From Cyanobacteria bacterium OH_PDB_230 (GTDB lineage: Bacteria > Cyanobacteriota > Vampirovibrionia > Gastranaerophilales > Gastranaerophilaceae), in assembly GCA_023421795.1 (NCBI GenBank), contig JAEZSO010000003.1, positions 372,001 to 436,000 of the forward strand: 64,000 nucleotides of DNA. Direction: 5' to 3'. Below are positions 42,991-52,309 of this stretch, piece by piece (position 1 is the first letter of the stretch; every line of letters begins with the position of its first letter). Below the pieces are notes generated by a model, which did not search any database, was not told the origin of the DNA, and saw only the letters and a list, made by a program, of their open reading frames with translations. The translations under genes and the position numbers were made by a program.

Positions 42991-44028
42991 ATGACAATCA
43001 TTAAGCTATCAGAAGCACATGTTATAGGAGCGATAATCTCATTTTTATTGGGAGTATTCATCGTTCCCTTGGTAATTTATTACTCGGAAAAGAAAGGCTT
43101 GGTTGATCAGCCGAATGAGCGTAAAATCCATTCAATTCCTATCCCGAGGTTAGGTGGTGTAGCTATTTGGTTGAGTACAATGCTTACTTTCGTTTTGTTG
43201 ATAGTATTGAGTTATTACCCATATGGTTCGTTGCTTTCAGGGATTCTGCTAGGCAGTTCGCTGATGTTCCTTTTAGGATTAATCGACGATATTTATGGAT
43301 TGGATGCGAAGTTTAAACTATTTATTCAGTTGGCTATCGCAACAATTGTCTTCTGTTTGGGCATAAGAATAGAGACTTTGTATAACCCATTTGGAGATCC
43401 AATCCAACTTAGCTGGTATATATCGTATGTTTTAACTTTAGGTTGGATAGTAGGTATAAGTAATGCAGTTAACTTCATTGACGGTATAGACGGCTTGGCT
43501 GGTTCCGTAATTACAATAAGTTCAGTTACTTTAGGATTAATTGCTGTTGCAATGGTTCCTCCAAACTCCATAAGTGCTTTAATTGCCTTTATATTGGCCG
43601 GTTCAATGCTTGCATTTTTGACTTATAACTTTAATCCTGCCAAAATATTTATGGGAGATAGCGGAGCGTTATTTGCGGGATTCTTACTTGCAACGCTTTC
43701 TATTACAGGAGTTATGAAAACAGCTGCATTGACGATGATTGTTCCTATTTTTGTATTGTCGGTTCCAATTCTTGACATTACGTTTTCTTCTTTAAGAAGA
43801 ATATGTAAGGGGACCTCTCCTTTTGTAGCTGATGCAGAGCACATTCATCACAAGCTTTTGAAGGCGGGTTTTTCTCAGAATAAAACAGTTCTGATTCTGG
43901 CCACATTTGCAATAGCTTCAGGTGCTTTGGCAACATTTTTAGTTAGTTCATCTTTAATAAAATATTTTGTATATGCGATTGGTATTTCAATTGTGATGTT
44001 GATACTCAATCTGATTGCAAAAAAATAA
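42991..44028 (+). CDS. wecA: Undecaprenyl-phosphate N-acetylglucosaminyl 1-phosphate transferase-like
   Basis: Membrane enzyme of the WecA/TagO branch of the MraY family, 345 residues, about 10 helices. It attaches a GlcNAc-1-phosphate-type sugar to the lipid carrier to start surface glycan synthesis. Motifs: DQPNERKIHSIPIPRLGG, LGLIDDIYG, NAVNFIDGIDGLAGS, FMGDSGALFAGF and the HIHH box in DAEHIHHKLL, which separates WecA-type from MraY. The exact sugar donor is not decidable from sequence. It lies between glyA and def, with no glycan cluster around it. Confidence 0.9.
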   Translation: MTIIKLSEAHVIGAIISFLLGVFIVPLVIYYSEKKGLVDQPNERKIHSIPIPRLGGVAIWLSTMLTFVLLIVLSYYPYGSLLSGILLGSSLMFLLGLIDDIYGLDAKFKLFIQLAIATIVFCLGIRIETLYNPFGDPIQLSWYISYVLTLGWIVGISNAVNFIDGIDGLAGSVITISSVTLGLIAVAMVPPNSISALIAFILAGSMLAFLTYNFNPAKIFMGDSGALFAGFLLATLSITGVMKTAALTMIVPIFVLSVPILDITFSSLRRICKGTSPFVADAEHIHHKLLKAGFSQNKTVLILATFAIASGALATFLVSSSLIKYFVYAIGISIVMLILNLIAKK

Positions 44029-44041
44029 GCGAGGAAAAACA

Positions 44042-44623
44042 GTGGCGGTTAGAAAAATAGTACAATACGGTGATGAGGTTTTAAGGAAAAAAGCCAAAGA
44101 GGTTCATAAAGTATCTAAAAAAATACAAAATCTTATAGATGATCTCTTAGACACAATGTATGCAAAAAACGGAGTTGGTCTTGCTGCTCCTCAAATCGGG
44201 GAAAGCTTGAGAATCTTCGTTATAGACACTTCTACGGAAAACGAACAACCAAATCCAATGGTGTTTATAAATCCTAAAATTATAAAAAAATCAGGAGCTA
44301 TTAACAGCAATGAAGGTTGTCTAAGTTTCCCTGAAGCTTATACAAACGTCAGAAGATACAAACAAATTATGATAAAAGCTCTTGATTGCAAAGGCAGATC
44401 TTTCGTTTTAGAAGCGAAGGAAGGAGACTTGCTTGTGAGAGCAATCCAACATGAATATGATCATTTGGATGGTATATTATTTATAGACCACGCAAGAAAC
44501 AGATTTGAGGCTGATAAAGCTCTTTTAGAAAAGGGTTTAAATCCTATTGATCCTGACTTTTTGCTTGAAGAGCCAGAACTTGAACAAGCCATAGTAGAGA
44601 TTGAAGTTCAGGAGAAGAAATAG
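44042..44623 (+). CDS. def: Peptide deformylase
   Basis: Metalloenzyme removing the N-formyl group from new proteins, 193 residues. The three motifs are GVGLAAPQIG, EGCLSFPE and QHEYDHLDG, with cysteine and two histidines as metal ligands. I prefer the GTG at 44042 because GAGG lies seven bases before it and the protein then starts VAVRKIVQYGDEVLR; an ATG nine codons earlier would overlap wecA. fmt follows with a one-base overlap. Confidence 0.94.
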   Translation: MAVRKIVQYGDEVLRKKAKEVHKVSKKIQNLIDDLLDTMYAKNGVGLAAPQIGESLRIFVIDTSTENEQPNPMVFINPKIIKKSGAINSNEGCLSFPEAYTNVRRYKQIMIKALDCKGRSFVLEAKEGDLLVRAIQHEYDHLDGILFIDHARNRFEADKALLEKGLNPIDPDFLLEEPELEQAIVEIEVQEKK

Positions 44624-45585
44624 TGCTGAAAGTAGTATTTTTTGGTACTCCTCAAATTGCTGTAAACAGCATTATGAAACTTTTAAATTTTGCTGATGTT
44701 CATATAATGGCAGTAGTAACGCAGCCTGACAGGCCTGCAGGGCGCGGAAATAAAATAATAGAGCCGCCCGTAAAAACCTGTGCTGTAACAAATTCGATAC
44801 CTGTTTATCAAACAGCTTCAATAAGAAAAGATTCTGAATTAATACAAAAACTCAAGGATATGGATCCTGATTTTTTTGTCACTTTTGCTTTTGGACAAAT
44901 ATTGTCTCAGGAAGTCTTAGATATCCCAAAAGTGGCAACGGTTAATCTGCATGCTTCTCTCTTGCCGGAGTATAGAGGAGCGAACCCGATTCAAAGAGCC
45001 ATTTATAATGGGGATTTGGAAACAGGGATTACCACAATGCTTACAGTTCTTGAGCTTGATGCTGGTGATGTTTGTTTGTCTGAAAAAATTGCAATTACAG
45101 AAAATATGACATCTGTCGAATTAGCAGAAATTATAAGTGAAAAATCGCCATTTCTGGTTTATAGAACCTTGAAAGGATTGTCAAGCAAGACATTAATCCC
45201 TATAAAACAAGACGATTCTAAAGCTACTTTTGCAAACAAGTTTTCAAAAACTGATGGTATTATTGATTGGAATAAAACATCTGAACAAATTCATAACCAA
45301 GTAAGATCGATGGTAGATTGGCCTAACGCATATACTTATTATGAAAGTAAAACCGTTAAAATTTTGGAAACAAGGCTTTTGGCTTCAGAATTATCTTCTA
45401 GTTGCACCAAAGTAGGACAAATACTCTCGGTTTCTAAAAACGGAATAGAAGTTATGACTTCTAATGGCAGTATTTTGGTTACAAAAGTAAAGCCCGAAAA
45501 TAAGGCTATGATAAATGCTTATGATTGGTCAAACGGTATAAAAATCAAGGCTGGTAGCTATTTCGGTAGATTGGTGATTGAATGA
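44623..45585 (+). CDS. fmt: Methionyl-tRNA formyltransferase
   Basis: Formylates initiator Met-tRNA, 320 residues. It begins VVFFGTPQIAVNSI; the active site includes NLHASLLPEYRGANPIQ and the DAGDV aspartate, and the positively charged C-terminal domain is complete. It starts with GTG inside the def stop codon, a coupled def-fmt pair. It is the canonical fmt; a second formyltransferase at 35268 is more divergent. Confidence 0.96.
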   Translation: MLKVVFFGTPQIAVNSIMKLLNFADVHIMAVVTQPDRPAGRGNKIIEPPVKTCAVTNSIPVYQTASIRKDSELIQKLKDMDPDFFVTFAFGQILSQEVLDIPKVATVNLHASLLPEYRGANPIQRAIYNGDLETGITTMLTVLELDAGDVCLSEKIAITENMTSVELAEIISEKSPFLVYRTLKGLSSKTLIPIKQDDSKATFANKFSKTDGIIDWNKTSEQIHNQVRSMVDWPNAYTYYESKTVKILETRLLASELSSSCTKVGQILSVSKNGIEVMTSNGSILVTKVKPENKAMINAYDWSNGIKIKAGSYFGRLVIE

Positions 45586-45947
45586 TTTATCAAAGAGGCA
45601 TAAGAGGCGCGATTACCGTAGATGATAACACTTCTGAAGCTATTAAGCAGGCAACAATTGAGCTTCTGTCCAAAATAATAGAACTGAATTCATTTAACCC
45701 ACAAGATATAAGCCATATTATCTTTACTTTAACTAAAGACTTAAATGCTGCTTTCCCCGCGAAGTTTGTAAGAGACGAGCTAAAATGGGATCAAGTGCCA
45801 ATGATGTGTTTCAATGAGCTTGATGTTGAAAATTCTCTTGAAAAATGTTTGAGAATTTTGGTTGTTGTTAATACTGAAAAAAAACAAAATGAAATTCATC
45901 ACGTCTATTTGAAAGGTGCAACAAAGCTCCGCCCAGATATAGTCTGA
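45582..45947 (+). CDS. aroH: Chorismate mutase, AroH type
   Basis: Trimeric monofunctional chorismate mutase producing prephenate, 121 residues. Catalytic residues typical of the family are visible: an arginine in RGIRGAITV, the CFNELDVENSLEKCLR segment with cysteine, glutamate and arginine, and the tyrosine/arginine in VYLKGATKLRPD. It overlaps fmt by four bases (ATGA). Aromatic amino-acid genes are not otherwise present. Confidence 0.92.
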   Translation: MIYQRGIRGAITVDDNTSEAIKQATIELLSKIIELNSFNPQDISHIIFTLTKDLNAAFPAKFVRDELKWDQVPMMCFNELDVENSLEKCLRILVVVNTEKKQNEIHHVYLKGATKLRPDIV

Positions 45948-45983
45948 TTTTTGCAGCTTATTTTTATTTAAATACTTGTATAG

Positions 45984-45989
45984 TATAAT
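45984..45989 (+). promoter_or_regulatory. -10 box immediately before the ATP-grasp gene
   Basis: A perfect TATAAT ends six bases before the ATG at 45996, with no Shine-Dalgarno sequence between. Transcription would start at the start codon, giving a leaderless mRNA. No convincing -35 is present. Confidence 0.5.
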
Positions 45990-45995
45990 AAAGCT

Positions 45996-47198
45996 ATGAG
46001 AATTTTAATTGTAGGTTCAGATGCTAATTCATATTCTTTAGCAAAAAAATTCAGTCAGCTACCAGAGGTTGACCTGGTATTTGTTGCGCCTGGTAATTCA
46101 AGTATAAAAGACTTTGCAACCTCAATTGATATTTTATCGACCCAGGTGGACGATTTATTGGACTTTGCTAAAGTAAACGAGATAAATTTAACTTTTATCG
46201 TGGATGAAGAAGCCATGAAACTTTCAATAACAAATTTATTTGAGGCAGAAGGACTAAGTGTTTTTGCTCCAAGCCTTGAATCTTCCAGGATTGTTATAAG
46301 TAAGTCTTCTTCAAAAAAAACATTGTATAAACTCAGGATTCAAACTCCAAAGTTCGGAATCTTTGATAAAGAGAACATGGCGATAGATTATGCCAGAAAA
46401 AGCAGATATCCTGTTGTGATTAAAAATGACACGCATGTTAGTGGTGAAAAACCCGTTATATGCGATACATTTTCTAAAGCTAAAAATGCGATAGAACTTT
46501 ATTTTGAAGAGTTCAACAAAAAAATTGTAATAGAAGATTATATAGATGCAAAAGAAGTTTCTTTTTATGTTATAACCGATGGGTATACTGCTTTCCCTTT
46601 GGCCAGAGTTGCGTCCAGAAATCTTAAAGACGAATTTATACAAAACCAAGGAAAATCTGACGGAAAAATTCTTAATATTGCATACAGCCCTGATCATTAT
46701 ATTTCAAAAGAATTAGAATCAAAGATTATGTCAAGAGTTGTCTATCCTGTAATTGATGAAATATCTAAGCACTCAGCGCCGTATACAGGGATTTTGGGCA
46801 TAGATTTACTTATCAATGGCAATAATTTTCAGGTTTTAGAATTTAATAGTTTCTTTAAATCAGTACATTTACAAGCAGCGTTGCCCCTTATAAAATGCAA
46901 TCTCAAAGAACTTGCGTTTGCCGCGATAAATGGTTCATTGTCTGATGATTATCACGAAATAGAGCTTTCTGACAAAGTTGCTATTGCTGTTGAAATACAG
47001 GACAATATTAATATCGACTCAGAAGATATTGAAAATTTTGAAGTGGCATATTCTAAAAATGGAAATACCATTCTTACAGCAACTTCTTCTACGATGGGTT
47101 CTGCCAAAAATAATTTAATTGAATTTTTGGAAAGTCTTCCTTCTGACTACTCATCAGCGGTAAAAGAATTATGTTCACTGGGAGAAAGGAACATATAA
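45996..47198 (+). CDS. Divergent ATP-grasp protein related to PurD
   Basis: A 400-residue protein with the layout of phosphoribosylamine-glycine ligase: an N-terminal RILIVGSDANSYSLA domain, an ATP-grasp core (SKSSSKKTLYKLRIQTPKF, YPVVIKND, IVIEDYIDAKEVSFYVI) and a C-terminal domain. The glycine-rich ATP loop and the metal segment of true PurD (FNxRFGDPE) are altered to LEFNSFFKSVH, although the glutamate and asparagine are kept. It may be a changed-specificity ligase rather than the purine enzyme. ylxR begins directly after its stop. Confidence 0.75.
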   Translation: MRILIVGSDANSYSLAKKFSQLPEVDLVFVAPGNSSIKDFATSIDILSTQVDDLLDFAKVNEINLTFIVDEEAMKLSITNLFEAEGLSVFAPSLESSRIVISKSSSKKTLYKLRIQTPKFGIFDKENMAIDYARKSRYPVVIKNDTHVSGEKPVICDTFSKAKNAIELYFEEFNKKIVIEDYIDAKEVSFYVITDGYTAFPLARVASRNLKDEFIQNQGKSDGKILNIAYSPDHYISKELESKIMSRVVYPVIDEISKHSAPYTGILGIDLLINGNNFQVLEFNSFFKSVHLQAALPLIKCNLKELAFAAINGSLSDDYHEIELSDKVAIAVEIQDNINIDSEDIENFEVAYSKNGNTILTATSSTMGSAKNNLIEFLESLPSDYSSAVKELCSLGERNI

Positions 47199-47465
47199 GT
47201 GGGGAGGAAAGATAAGTTTTCAAGAAAGTGTATTGCCTGTAATCAGTACAAAGATAAAAATGAATTAATAAAAATAACAAAAAATTATATTGATAATGAA
47301 ATAATAGTAGAGCCGAATTCTTTGCAGTTTGGACGTTCTGCATATATTTGCAAAAATATTCAATGCGTAAACGAAGCTTTAAAGAGAAATAAAATATCAA
47401 AATTTCTTAAAAAGAATGTAGAACCTGATGTTAAGCAAAAAATCAAAACTGTACTTGAAAAATAA
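47199..47465 (+). CDS. ylxR: YlxR family RNA-binding protein
   Basis: An 88-residue basic protein of the YlxR (DUF448) family, recently linked to RNase P modulation. It has KCIACNQYKDKNELIKI, the family's N-terminal CxxC, and FGRSAYICKNIQC near the middle. It starts with GTG right after the preceding stop and lies upstream of infB, its usual neighbour; nusA, which normally precedes it, is missing and an ATP-grasp gene takes that place. Confidence 0.9.
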   Translation: MGRKDKFSRKCIACNQYKDKNELIKITKNYIDNEIIVEPNSLQFGRSAYICKNIQCVNEALKRNKISKFLKKNVEPDVKQKIKTVLEK

Positions 47466-47484
47466 ATTGTGTTAAAACTATAAT
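47455..47484 (+). promoter_or_regulatory. Candidate infB promoter
   Basis: TTGAAA (47455-47460), an 18-bp spacer and TATAAT (47479-47484), overlapping the end of ylxR. It gives a leader of about 25 bases before infB. Confidence 0.5.
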
Positions 47485-47512
47485 AAGGGAAAATTGGAGA
47501 AGAAGAGAACTA

Positions 47513-50200
47513 ATGACAGTTGAAAATAAAAGGGTATATGAAATAGCTAAAGAATTGAACCTCTCAAATAAGGAGGTTATGGATATTCTTGAAAAAAAAG
47601 TTGGAGTCGTGGTTAAATCACATTCCAGTACTCTTTCAGCTTCACAAATAAACAGACTTAAAGAAGCAGTAAAGCCTTCAACTGATCAATCATCAGAGAA
47701 AAAACCAAAAGCATTCATCGTAAAAAAAGCTAAACCTCCAGTTGTTGAGACAGTTGTAGAAGAAAAAACTAAAACCGAGGAAAAGACAGAAACTAAAGAA
47801 CAAGAAGTTGTAAAACCTCAGAAAAAAGAATCGGAAACTACGGTAAAAGCCGAGCCGTCACAAAAAACTCCCGATATGAGATCTTTATTGGAGTACAATA
47901 ACAGAAATAGTCAAAGAAGAAGAGAAGCCGAAATGCAGGCTTCAAAATCAAGACGCATTGAAAAAGAAAGAGCTGATTCGCAAAGAGGCGACAGGCCAAG
48001 AGTTGAAGGTTCTCAAGGTCAAAGAACTGATTCAAGGTTCCAACAACAAAGGCCAGCATCTCAAGCAAGACCAGGATTCCAGCCTAGACCCGGTCAACAG
48101 CAAAGACCTCCAAGACAAGGAGGTGACTTCGCTCCTGGTCAACAAAGAAGACCTATGGGTGATAGACCTGCAAGACCTGAGTCTAAAGAACAAAGACCAT
48201 CTGAAGGTGAAGCAGGCAAAATGCAGCCAAAACGACATTTTATTTCGCAAGAAATATATGAACCTAAGACAGGTGCCGGCAAGAAAAAAGTCGTAAAAGG
48301 CAAAGAAAAAGAATATAAATCTAAAGAAGAACAACAAGAATTAATAAGTTTAGAAAAAGCCATTTCTCAAAAACATAAAAAGAAAGGCAAAAGAGAAGAA
48401 GAACAACAAGAACTTACCAAAGTTGTAATTAATCAGGTGCTTACAGTTGGTGAACTTGCTGACAAAATAAGAAAGACTCCGGCTGAAATAGTAAGATTCC
48501 TAATGATGCAAGGTGTACTTGCCACAGTGAATCAGGTTATTGATATAAAAACTCAAAGACAAGTTTGTGAAAGCTTTGAACTTGAAGTTCTGGAAGAAGA
48601 TGTGGAAGCATTTATCCAAGAAGAACTCGAAAAAGAAGAAAAAGTTAAAGCAAATAAGGCAGTAGATGAAAAGCTACTTAAATTACGAGCTCCAGTTATC
48701 AGTATCATGGGACACGTAGACCACGGTAAAACAACGCTTTTAGACTCTATCAGAGCATCAAAACATAAAATTGTTTCAACCGAAGTCGGTGGAATTACTC
48801 AATCAATAGGTGCTTATACAGTCCATGTCGATGACAAAAAGATTGTATTTATTGACACTCCTGGTCACGAAGCTTTTACGGAAATGCGTGCTAGAGGGGC
48901 TAAAGCAACGGATATCGCAATTTTAGTAGTAGCAGCAGACGATGGAATAATGCCTCAAACTATAGAAGCAATTAACCATGCAAAAGCAGCTGAAGTACCT
49001 ATTATAGTTGCAGTTAACAAAATGGATAAACCGGGAGCAAATCCTGATAAAATTCTTCAACAGCTTACAGAACATGGGCTAGTTGCAGAAGAATGGGGCG
49101 GAGATACAGTTTGTGTTAAAGTTAGTGCCCTTCAAGGAACCGGTATTGACGAATTACTAGAATATATTTTGTTGATGGCTGAGATGCAGAACTTGAAAGC
49201 GAACCCTTCAGCAAAAGCAAGTGGTGTAATAATAGAAGCAAACCTTGATAAAGGTAAAGGACCTGTGGCGACTCTTCTTGTCCAAAATGGTACTTTGAAC
49301 ACAGGTGATTGTTTTGTTGTAGGAACGGTATGCGGCAAAATAAGAGCTTTACTATCTGACTCCGGAGAAAGAGTTAAAAAAGCAGGACCATCGACTCCAG
49401 TTGAGATTTTAGGCTTAACTGAAGTACCTCAAGCAGGAGACTACTTTGAGGTTGTAGAAAACGAAAAAGTTATGCGCTCTATTATTCAAGAACGTAAAGA
49501 AAAAGAAAGAACAACAAGATTAGAAGCTATGCTGCCTTCTCATGTAAGAAATGAAGTTGTAGGCTCTACTGAAGACGAAATTAAGAAATTAAACTTAATT
49601 ATCAAAGCTAATACAAATGGTGCAGCAGAAGCGGTAGCTCAGGCTGTAAGACAGTTAGAATCTAAAGAAATAGTTACGAAGCTAGTGCACGTTGGAGTCG
49701 GTGATATTTCCGAGGCAGATGTTATGCTGGCCAGCGCAAGTAATGCTATTATCCTCGGATTTACTGTCAAAGAAGATTTAAATGCTCAATTAGCAGCAGA
49801 AAAACAAAAAGTATCTATCAAAAAATACAACATCATATATCAAGTGTTAGAAGATTTAGAAAAAACAATGTTAAATCTTTTAGAACCTGAAATAAAAGAA
49901 ATTACACTTGGTAAAGCTGAAGTCAGACAAATATTTACGATAGGAAAAACTTCTAAAATAGCTGGCTGTTATGTTCTTGAAGGTAAAGTCGTAAGAAATA
50001 AAACAGCAGTTGTAATAAGAGACGGTGAAGAAATATTTAAAGGTCAAATTGATCAACTTAAACGTTTCAAAGAAGATGCAAAAGAAGTCGCTCAAGGCTT
50101 TGAATGCGGTATTTCATTCAATAAGTTTAACGATTTGATAGAAGGAGACATAATCAAGGTTACTGCAACTGAAGAAATTGAGCGTCAGGTACTAGTTTAG
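47513..50200 (+). CDS. infB: Translation initiation factor IF-2
   Basis: GTPase that places initiator tRNA on the ribosome, 895 residues. The N-terminal IF2N domain (residues 1-55) is followed by a Lys/Glu-rich linker and a Gln/Arg/Pro-rich low-complexity stretch (about 150-240), then a second IF2N-like segment (about 310-350). The G domain starts near residue 398 ([21 protein letters not shown]), followed by the beta-barrel and C domains. It heads infB-rbfA-truB. Confidence 0.97.
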   Translation: MTVENKRVYEIAKELNLSNKEVMDILEKKVGVVVKSHSSTLSASQINRLKEAVKPSTDQSSEKKPKAFIVKKAKPPVVETVVEEKTKTEEKTETKEQEVVKPQKKESETTVKAEPSQKTPDMRSLLEYNNRNSQRRREAEMQASKSRRIEKERADSQRGDRPRVEGSQGQRTDSRFQQQRPASQARPGFQPRPGQQQRPPRQGGDFAPGQQRRPMGDRPARPESKEQRPSEGEAGKMQPKRHFISQEIYEPKTGAGKKKVVKGKEKEYKSKEEQQELISLEKAISQKHKKKGKREEEQQELTKVVINQVLTVGELADKIRKTPAEIVRFLMMQGVLATVNQVIDIKTQRQVCESFELEVLEEDVEAFIQEELEKEEKVKANKAVDEKLLKLRAPVISIMGHVDHGKTTLLDSIRASKHKIVSTEVGGITQSIGAYTVHVDDKKIVFIDTPGHEAFTEMRARGAKATDIAILVVAADDGIMPQTIEAINHAKAAEVPIIVAVNKMDKPGANPDKILQQLTEHGLVAEEWGGDTVCVKVSALQGTGIDELLEYILLMAEMQNLKANPSAKASGVIIEANLDKGKGPVATLLVQNGTLNTGDCFVVGTVCGKIRALLSDSGERVKKAGPSTPVEILGLTEVPQAGDYFEVVENEKVMRSIIQERKEKERTTRLEAMLPSHVRNEVVGSTEDEIKKLNLIIKANTNGAAEAVAQAVRQLESKEIVTKLVHVGVGDISEADVMLASASNAIILGFTVKEDLNAQLAAEKQKVSIKKYNIIYQVLEDLEKTMLNLLEPEIKEITLGKAEVRQIFTIGKTSKIAGCYVLEGKVVRNKTAVVIRDGEEIFKGQIDQLKRFKEDAKEVAQGFECGISFNKFNDLIEGDIIKVTATEEIERQVLV

Positions 50201-50212
50201 GGTGGATGATTT

Positions 50213-50563
50213 ATGTCTTTAAGAAATGAACGTGTTAGAAAAACTTTAATGAAAGAAATCGCTGATATAATCCAAAAAAATATCAGAGATCCTCGAATAG
50301 CAAGTGTTGTATCAATTACTGATATTGATATTTCGCATGATAATTCATTTGCAAAGGTTTATTTTTCAGTCTTTGCATCAGAAGAAGCCAAGAAACAAAC
50401 AATTATCGCTTTAGAAGAAAATACTTCCAAGATAAGATATGAAGTTGGCAAGAGAATTCGTTTAAGATTGACGCCGGAGTTAAAGTTTATACCTGATGAT
50501 TCTATCGAAAGAGGAACTAAGGTCACTGAACTAATCAATAAAATTTCTCGTGGAGAAATTTAG
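50213..50563 (+). CDS. rbfA: Ribosome-binding factor A
   Basis: A 116-residue KH-like assembly factor for the 30S subunit. It shows the N-terminal RNERVRKTLMKEIADIIQ, DPRIASVVSITDIDIS and RLRLTPELKFIPDDS typical of RbfA. Position between infB and truB is conserved in many bacteria. Confidence 0.95.
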   Translation: MSLRNERVRKTLMKEIADIIQKNIRDPRIASVVSITDIDISHDNSFAKVYFSVFASEEAKKQTIIALEENTSKIRYEVGKRIRLRLTPELKFIPDDSIERGTKVTELINKISRGEI

Positions 50564-50569
50564 TTTCTG

Positions 50570-51430
50570 ATGTTTGGTTTTTTAAACATTAATAAACCTA
50601 AGGGTATAACATCTCATGATGTTATAGCTAAATTGAGAAAAGTCATAAAAATAAAACAGATAGGTCACTCTGGCACTTTAGATCCTTTAGCACAGGGCGT
50701 TTTACCTGTCGCTGTTGGAAAAGCGACAAGACTTTTGGAGTATTTATCTGACGAAAAAGCTTATATTGTAACTTTAGAATTTGGAAAAATCTCTGATACT
50801 TATGATACTGAAGGCAATATTGAATTTTTTTCTGACAATAAAGTAACTGCCGATTGCGTATTAAAGTGTTTGCCTAATTTTTCAGGGAACATAGTTCAAA
50901 TACCGCCTGCATTCAGCGCTGTACACTACAACGGAAAAAGGTTGTATGAATTAGCCCGAGAAGGAATCTTCCCGGAAGATATACCAAAAAGAGAAGTTTT
51001 TGTCGAATCAATAAAGATGCTTGATTTTAATGATGTTAACCAAACCTGCATTATAGAAATATATTGTTCAAAGGGTACTTATATAAGAAGTATTGTGCAT
51101 GACTTAGGTCAAATGCTCAATGTGGGTGCTGTTATGACTGATCTAGTAAGGATTAAATCCAGCAATTTTGTATTAGATACCGCAACCGAACTTGCAAAAT
51201 TAAACACTGCTCAGGATGTTCAGGCCATATTGATAAATCCCCTTGAAGTCTTATCATATAATAGAGTAAATTTGAGTGAAGAGGAATATTCCAAGGTAAA
51301 AAACGGTAATCCTTTACCAAATCCTAATTACCCAGGAGATTCCAGGTTGATGCTTGAGTTTCAGGAAAGACTTGTTGCTTTTGCAAAAGTTCAAGAAGAT
51401 ATTATTAAACTAGATAAGGTATTTGTATGA
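50570..51430 (+). CDS. truB: tRNA pseudouridine 55 synthase
   Basis: Makes pseudouridine 55 in the T-loop of tRNAs, 286 residues. The catalytic aspartate is D38 in HSGTLDPLAQGVLP; INKPKGITSHD, PAFSAVHYNGKRLYELAR and CSKGTYIRSIVHDLG are standard. The C-terminal domain is present. Its end overlaps the start of the next gene by four bases. Confidence 0.96.
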   Translation: MFGFLNINKPKGITSHDVIAKLRKVIKIKQIGHSGTLDPLAQGVLPVAVGKATRLLEYLSDEKAYIVTLEFGKISDTYDTEGNIEFFSDNKVTADCVLKCLPNFSGNIVQIPPAFSAVHYNGKRLYELAREGIFPEDIPKREVFVESIKMLDFNDVNQTCIIEIYCSKGTYIRSIVHDLGQMLNVGAVMTDLVRIKSSNFVLDTATELAKLNTAQDVQAILINPLEVLSYNRVNLSEEEYSKVKNGNPLPNPNYPGDSRLMLEFQERLVAFAKVQEDIIKLDKVFV

Positions 51431-52296
51431 AAAAAATATTTTTAATATTAATGATGTTGGTAAGTGCACAGGTCGCAAATGCCTATGACTACTCACAAAT
51501 GTGCCCGATGCCTCCTTATCCAGTGAGTAACCCTGTTGCCAGATTTGTGTCAAACGCTACGGGTGCCAATTTTCTTCTATCTCAGGCAGTAGAAGCCCAA
51601 ATTCAAAAAGAATTAAAAAAAGAACTCAATACAAAATTTAAGGTTAAAATAAAACCTTATGGATTTAAAAATTTTACTGACGGAAAATTCAAAACAATGG
51701 AAATTACCGCACGTAATATTGTGTATGGCGGTTTAAGTATTTCGGATTTTAAGGCAAAAACTCTTTGTGACTTCAATCAGGTAGTCTTAAAAAACAAAGA
51801 AATATATTTCCCTTACAATCTTGTATACAAATATTCAGGTGTTATAACCAGTGAGGATTTCAGCAAAACTGTTCTTTCAAAGGAATATTTGGATGTACTT
51901 AACAAGATGAATGTAACGATTGCAAATAAAGTTATCTTTAAAATATTTGATCCAACCGCTAAAATTGAGAACAACCGTTTAAAAATGACTTATAAAGTTA
52001 TGACCCCGCTGTCTTTCTTGACAGATGTCTCTACAGTCAATTTAAACGCGGGATTGACTGTAGAAAATGAAAAAATAGTTTTTACAGAAATCGATTTAGG
52101 GTCAGATAATTCAAAATTAAACCTTTCTAAAATGCTTCCATTAATGAACAGGTTGAATCCTTTAACCTATGAATTTAATATGACAAAAAGTAGCAAAGGC
52201 ATAGCAAAAGTCTCAAATATTAAGATTTCAGGTAATAAAATACTCGTCGATGGAGTATTTATAGTTCCAAAAAACTATGCTAATAAATCTAAATAA
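51427..52296 (+). CDS. Secreted DUF2993-like protein
   Basis: A 289-residue exported protein with a signal peptide (MKKIFLILMMLVSAQVANA). The body resembles DUF2993, a lipid-binding-like family common in cyanobacteria and actinobacteria: an amphipathic helix (FLLSQAVEAQIQKELKKEL) followed by repeated beta strands. It probably acts in the periplasm, perhaps in lipid handling; this is inference. It overlaps truB by four bases and is followed by a GerMN-type gene. Confidence 0.7.
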   Translation: MKKIFLILMMLVSAQVANAYDYSQMCPMPPYPVSNPVARFVSNATGANFLLSQAVEAQIQKELKKELNTKFKVKIKPYGFKNFTDGKFKTMEITARNIVYGGLSISDFKAKTLCDFNQVVLKNKEIYFPYNLVYKYSGVITSEDFSKTVLSKEYLDVLNKMNVTIANKVIFKIFDPTAKIENNRLKMTYKVMTPLSFLTDVSTVNLNAGLTVENEKIVFTEIDLGSDNSKLNLSKMLPLMNRLNPLTYEFNMTKSSKGIAKVSNIKISGNKILVDGVFIVPKNYANKSK

Positions 52297-52309
52297 GGGT
52301 GGATAAAAT

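Noticed and set aside
47838..48363. Reading frames on the minus strand of infB
   Set aside because: They are shadows of the Gln/Arg/Pro-rich linker codons of infB, lack ribosome binding sites and resemble no protein.
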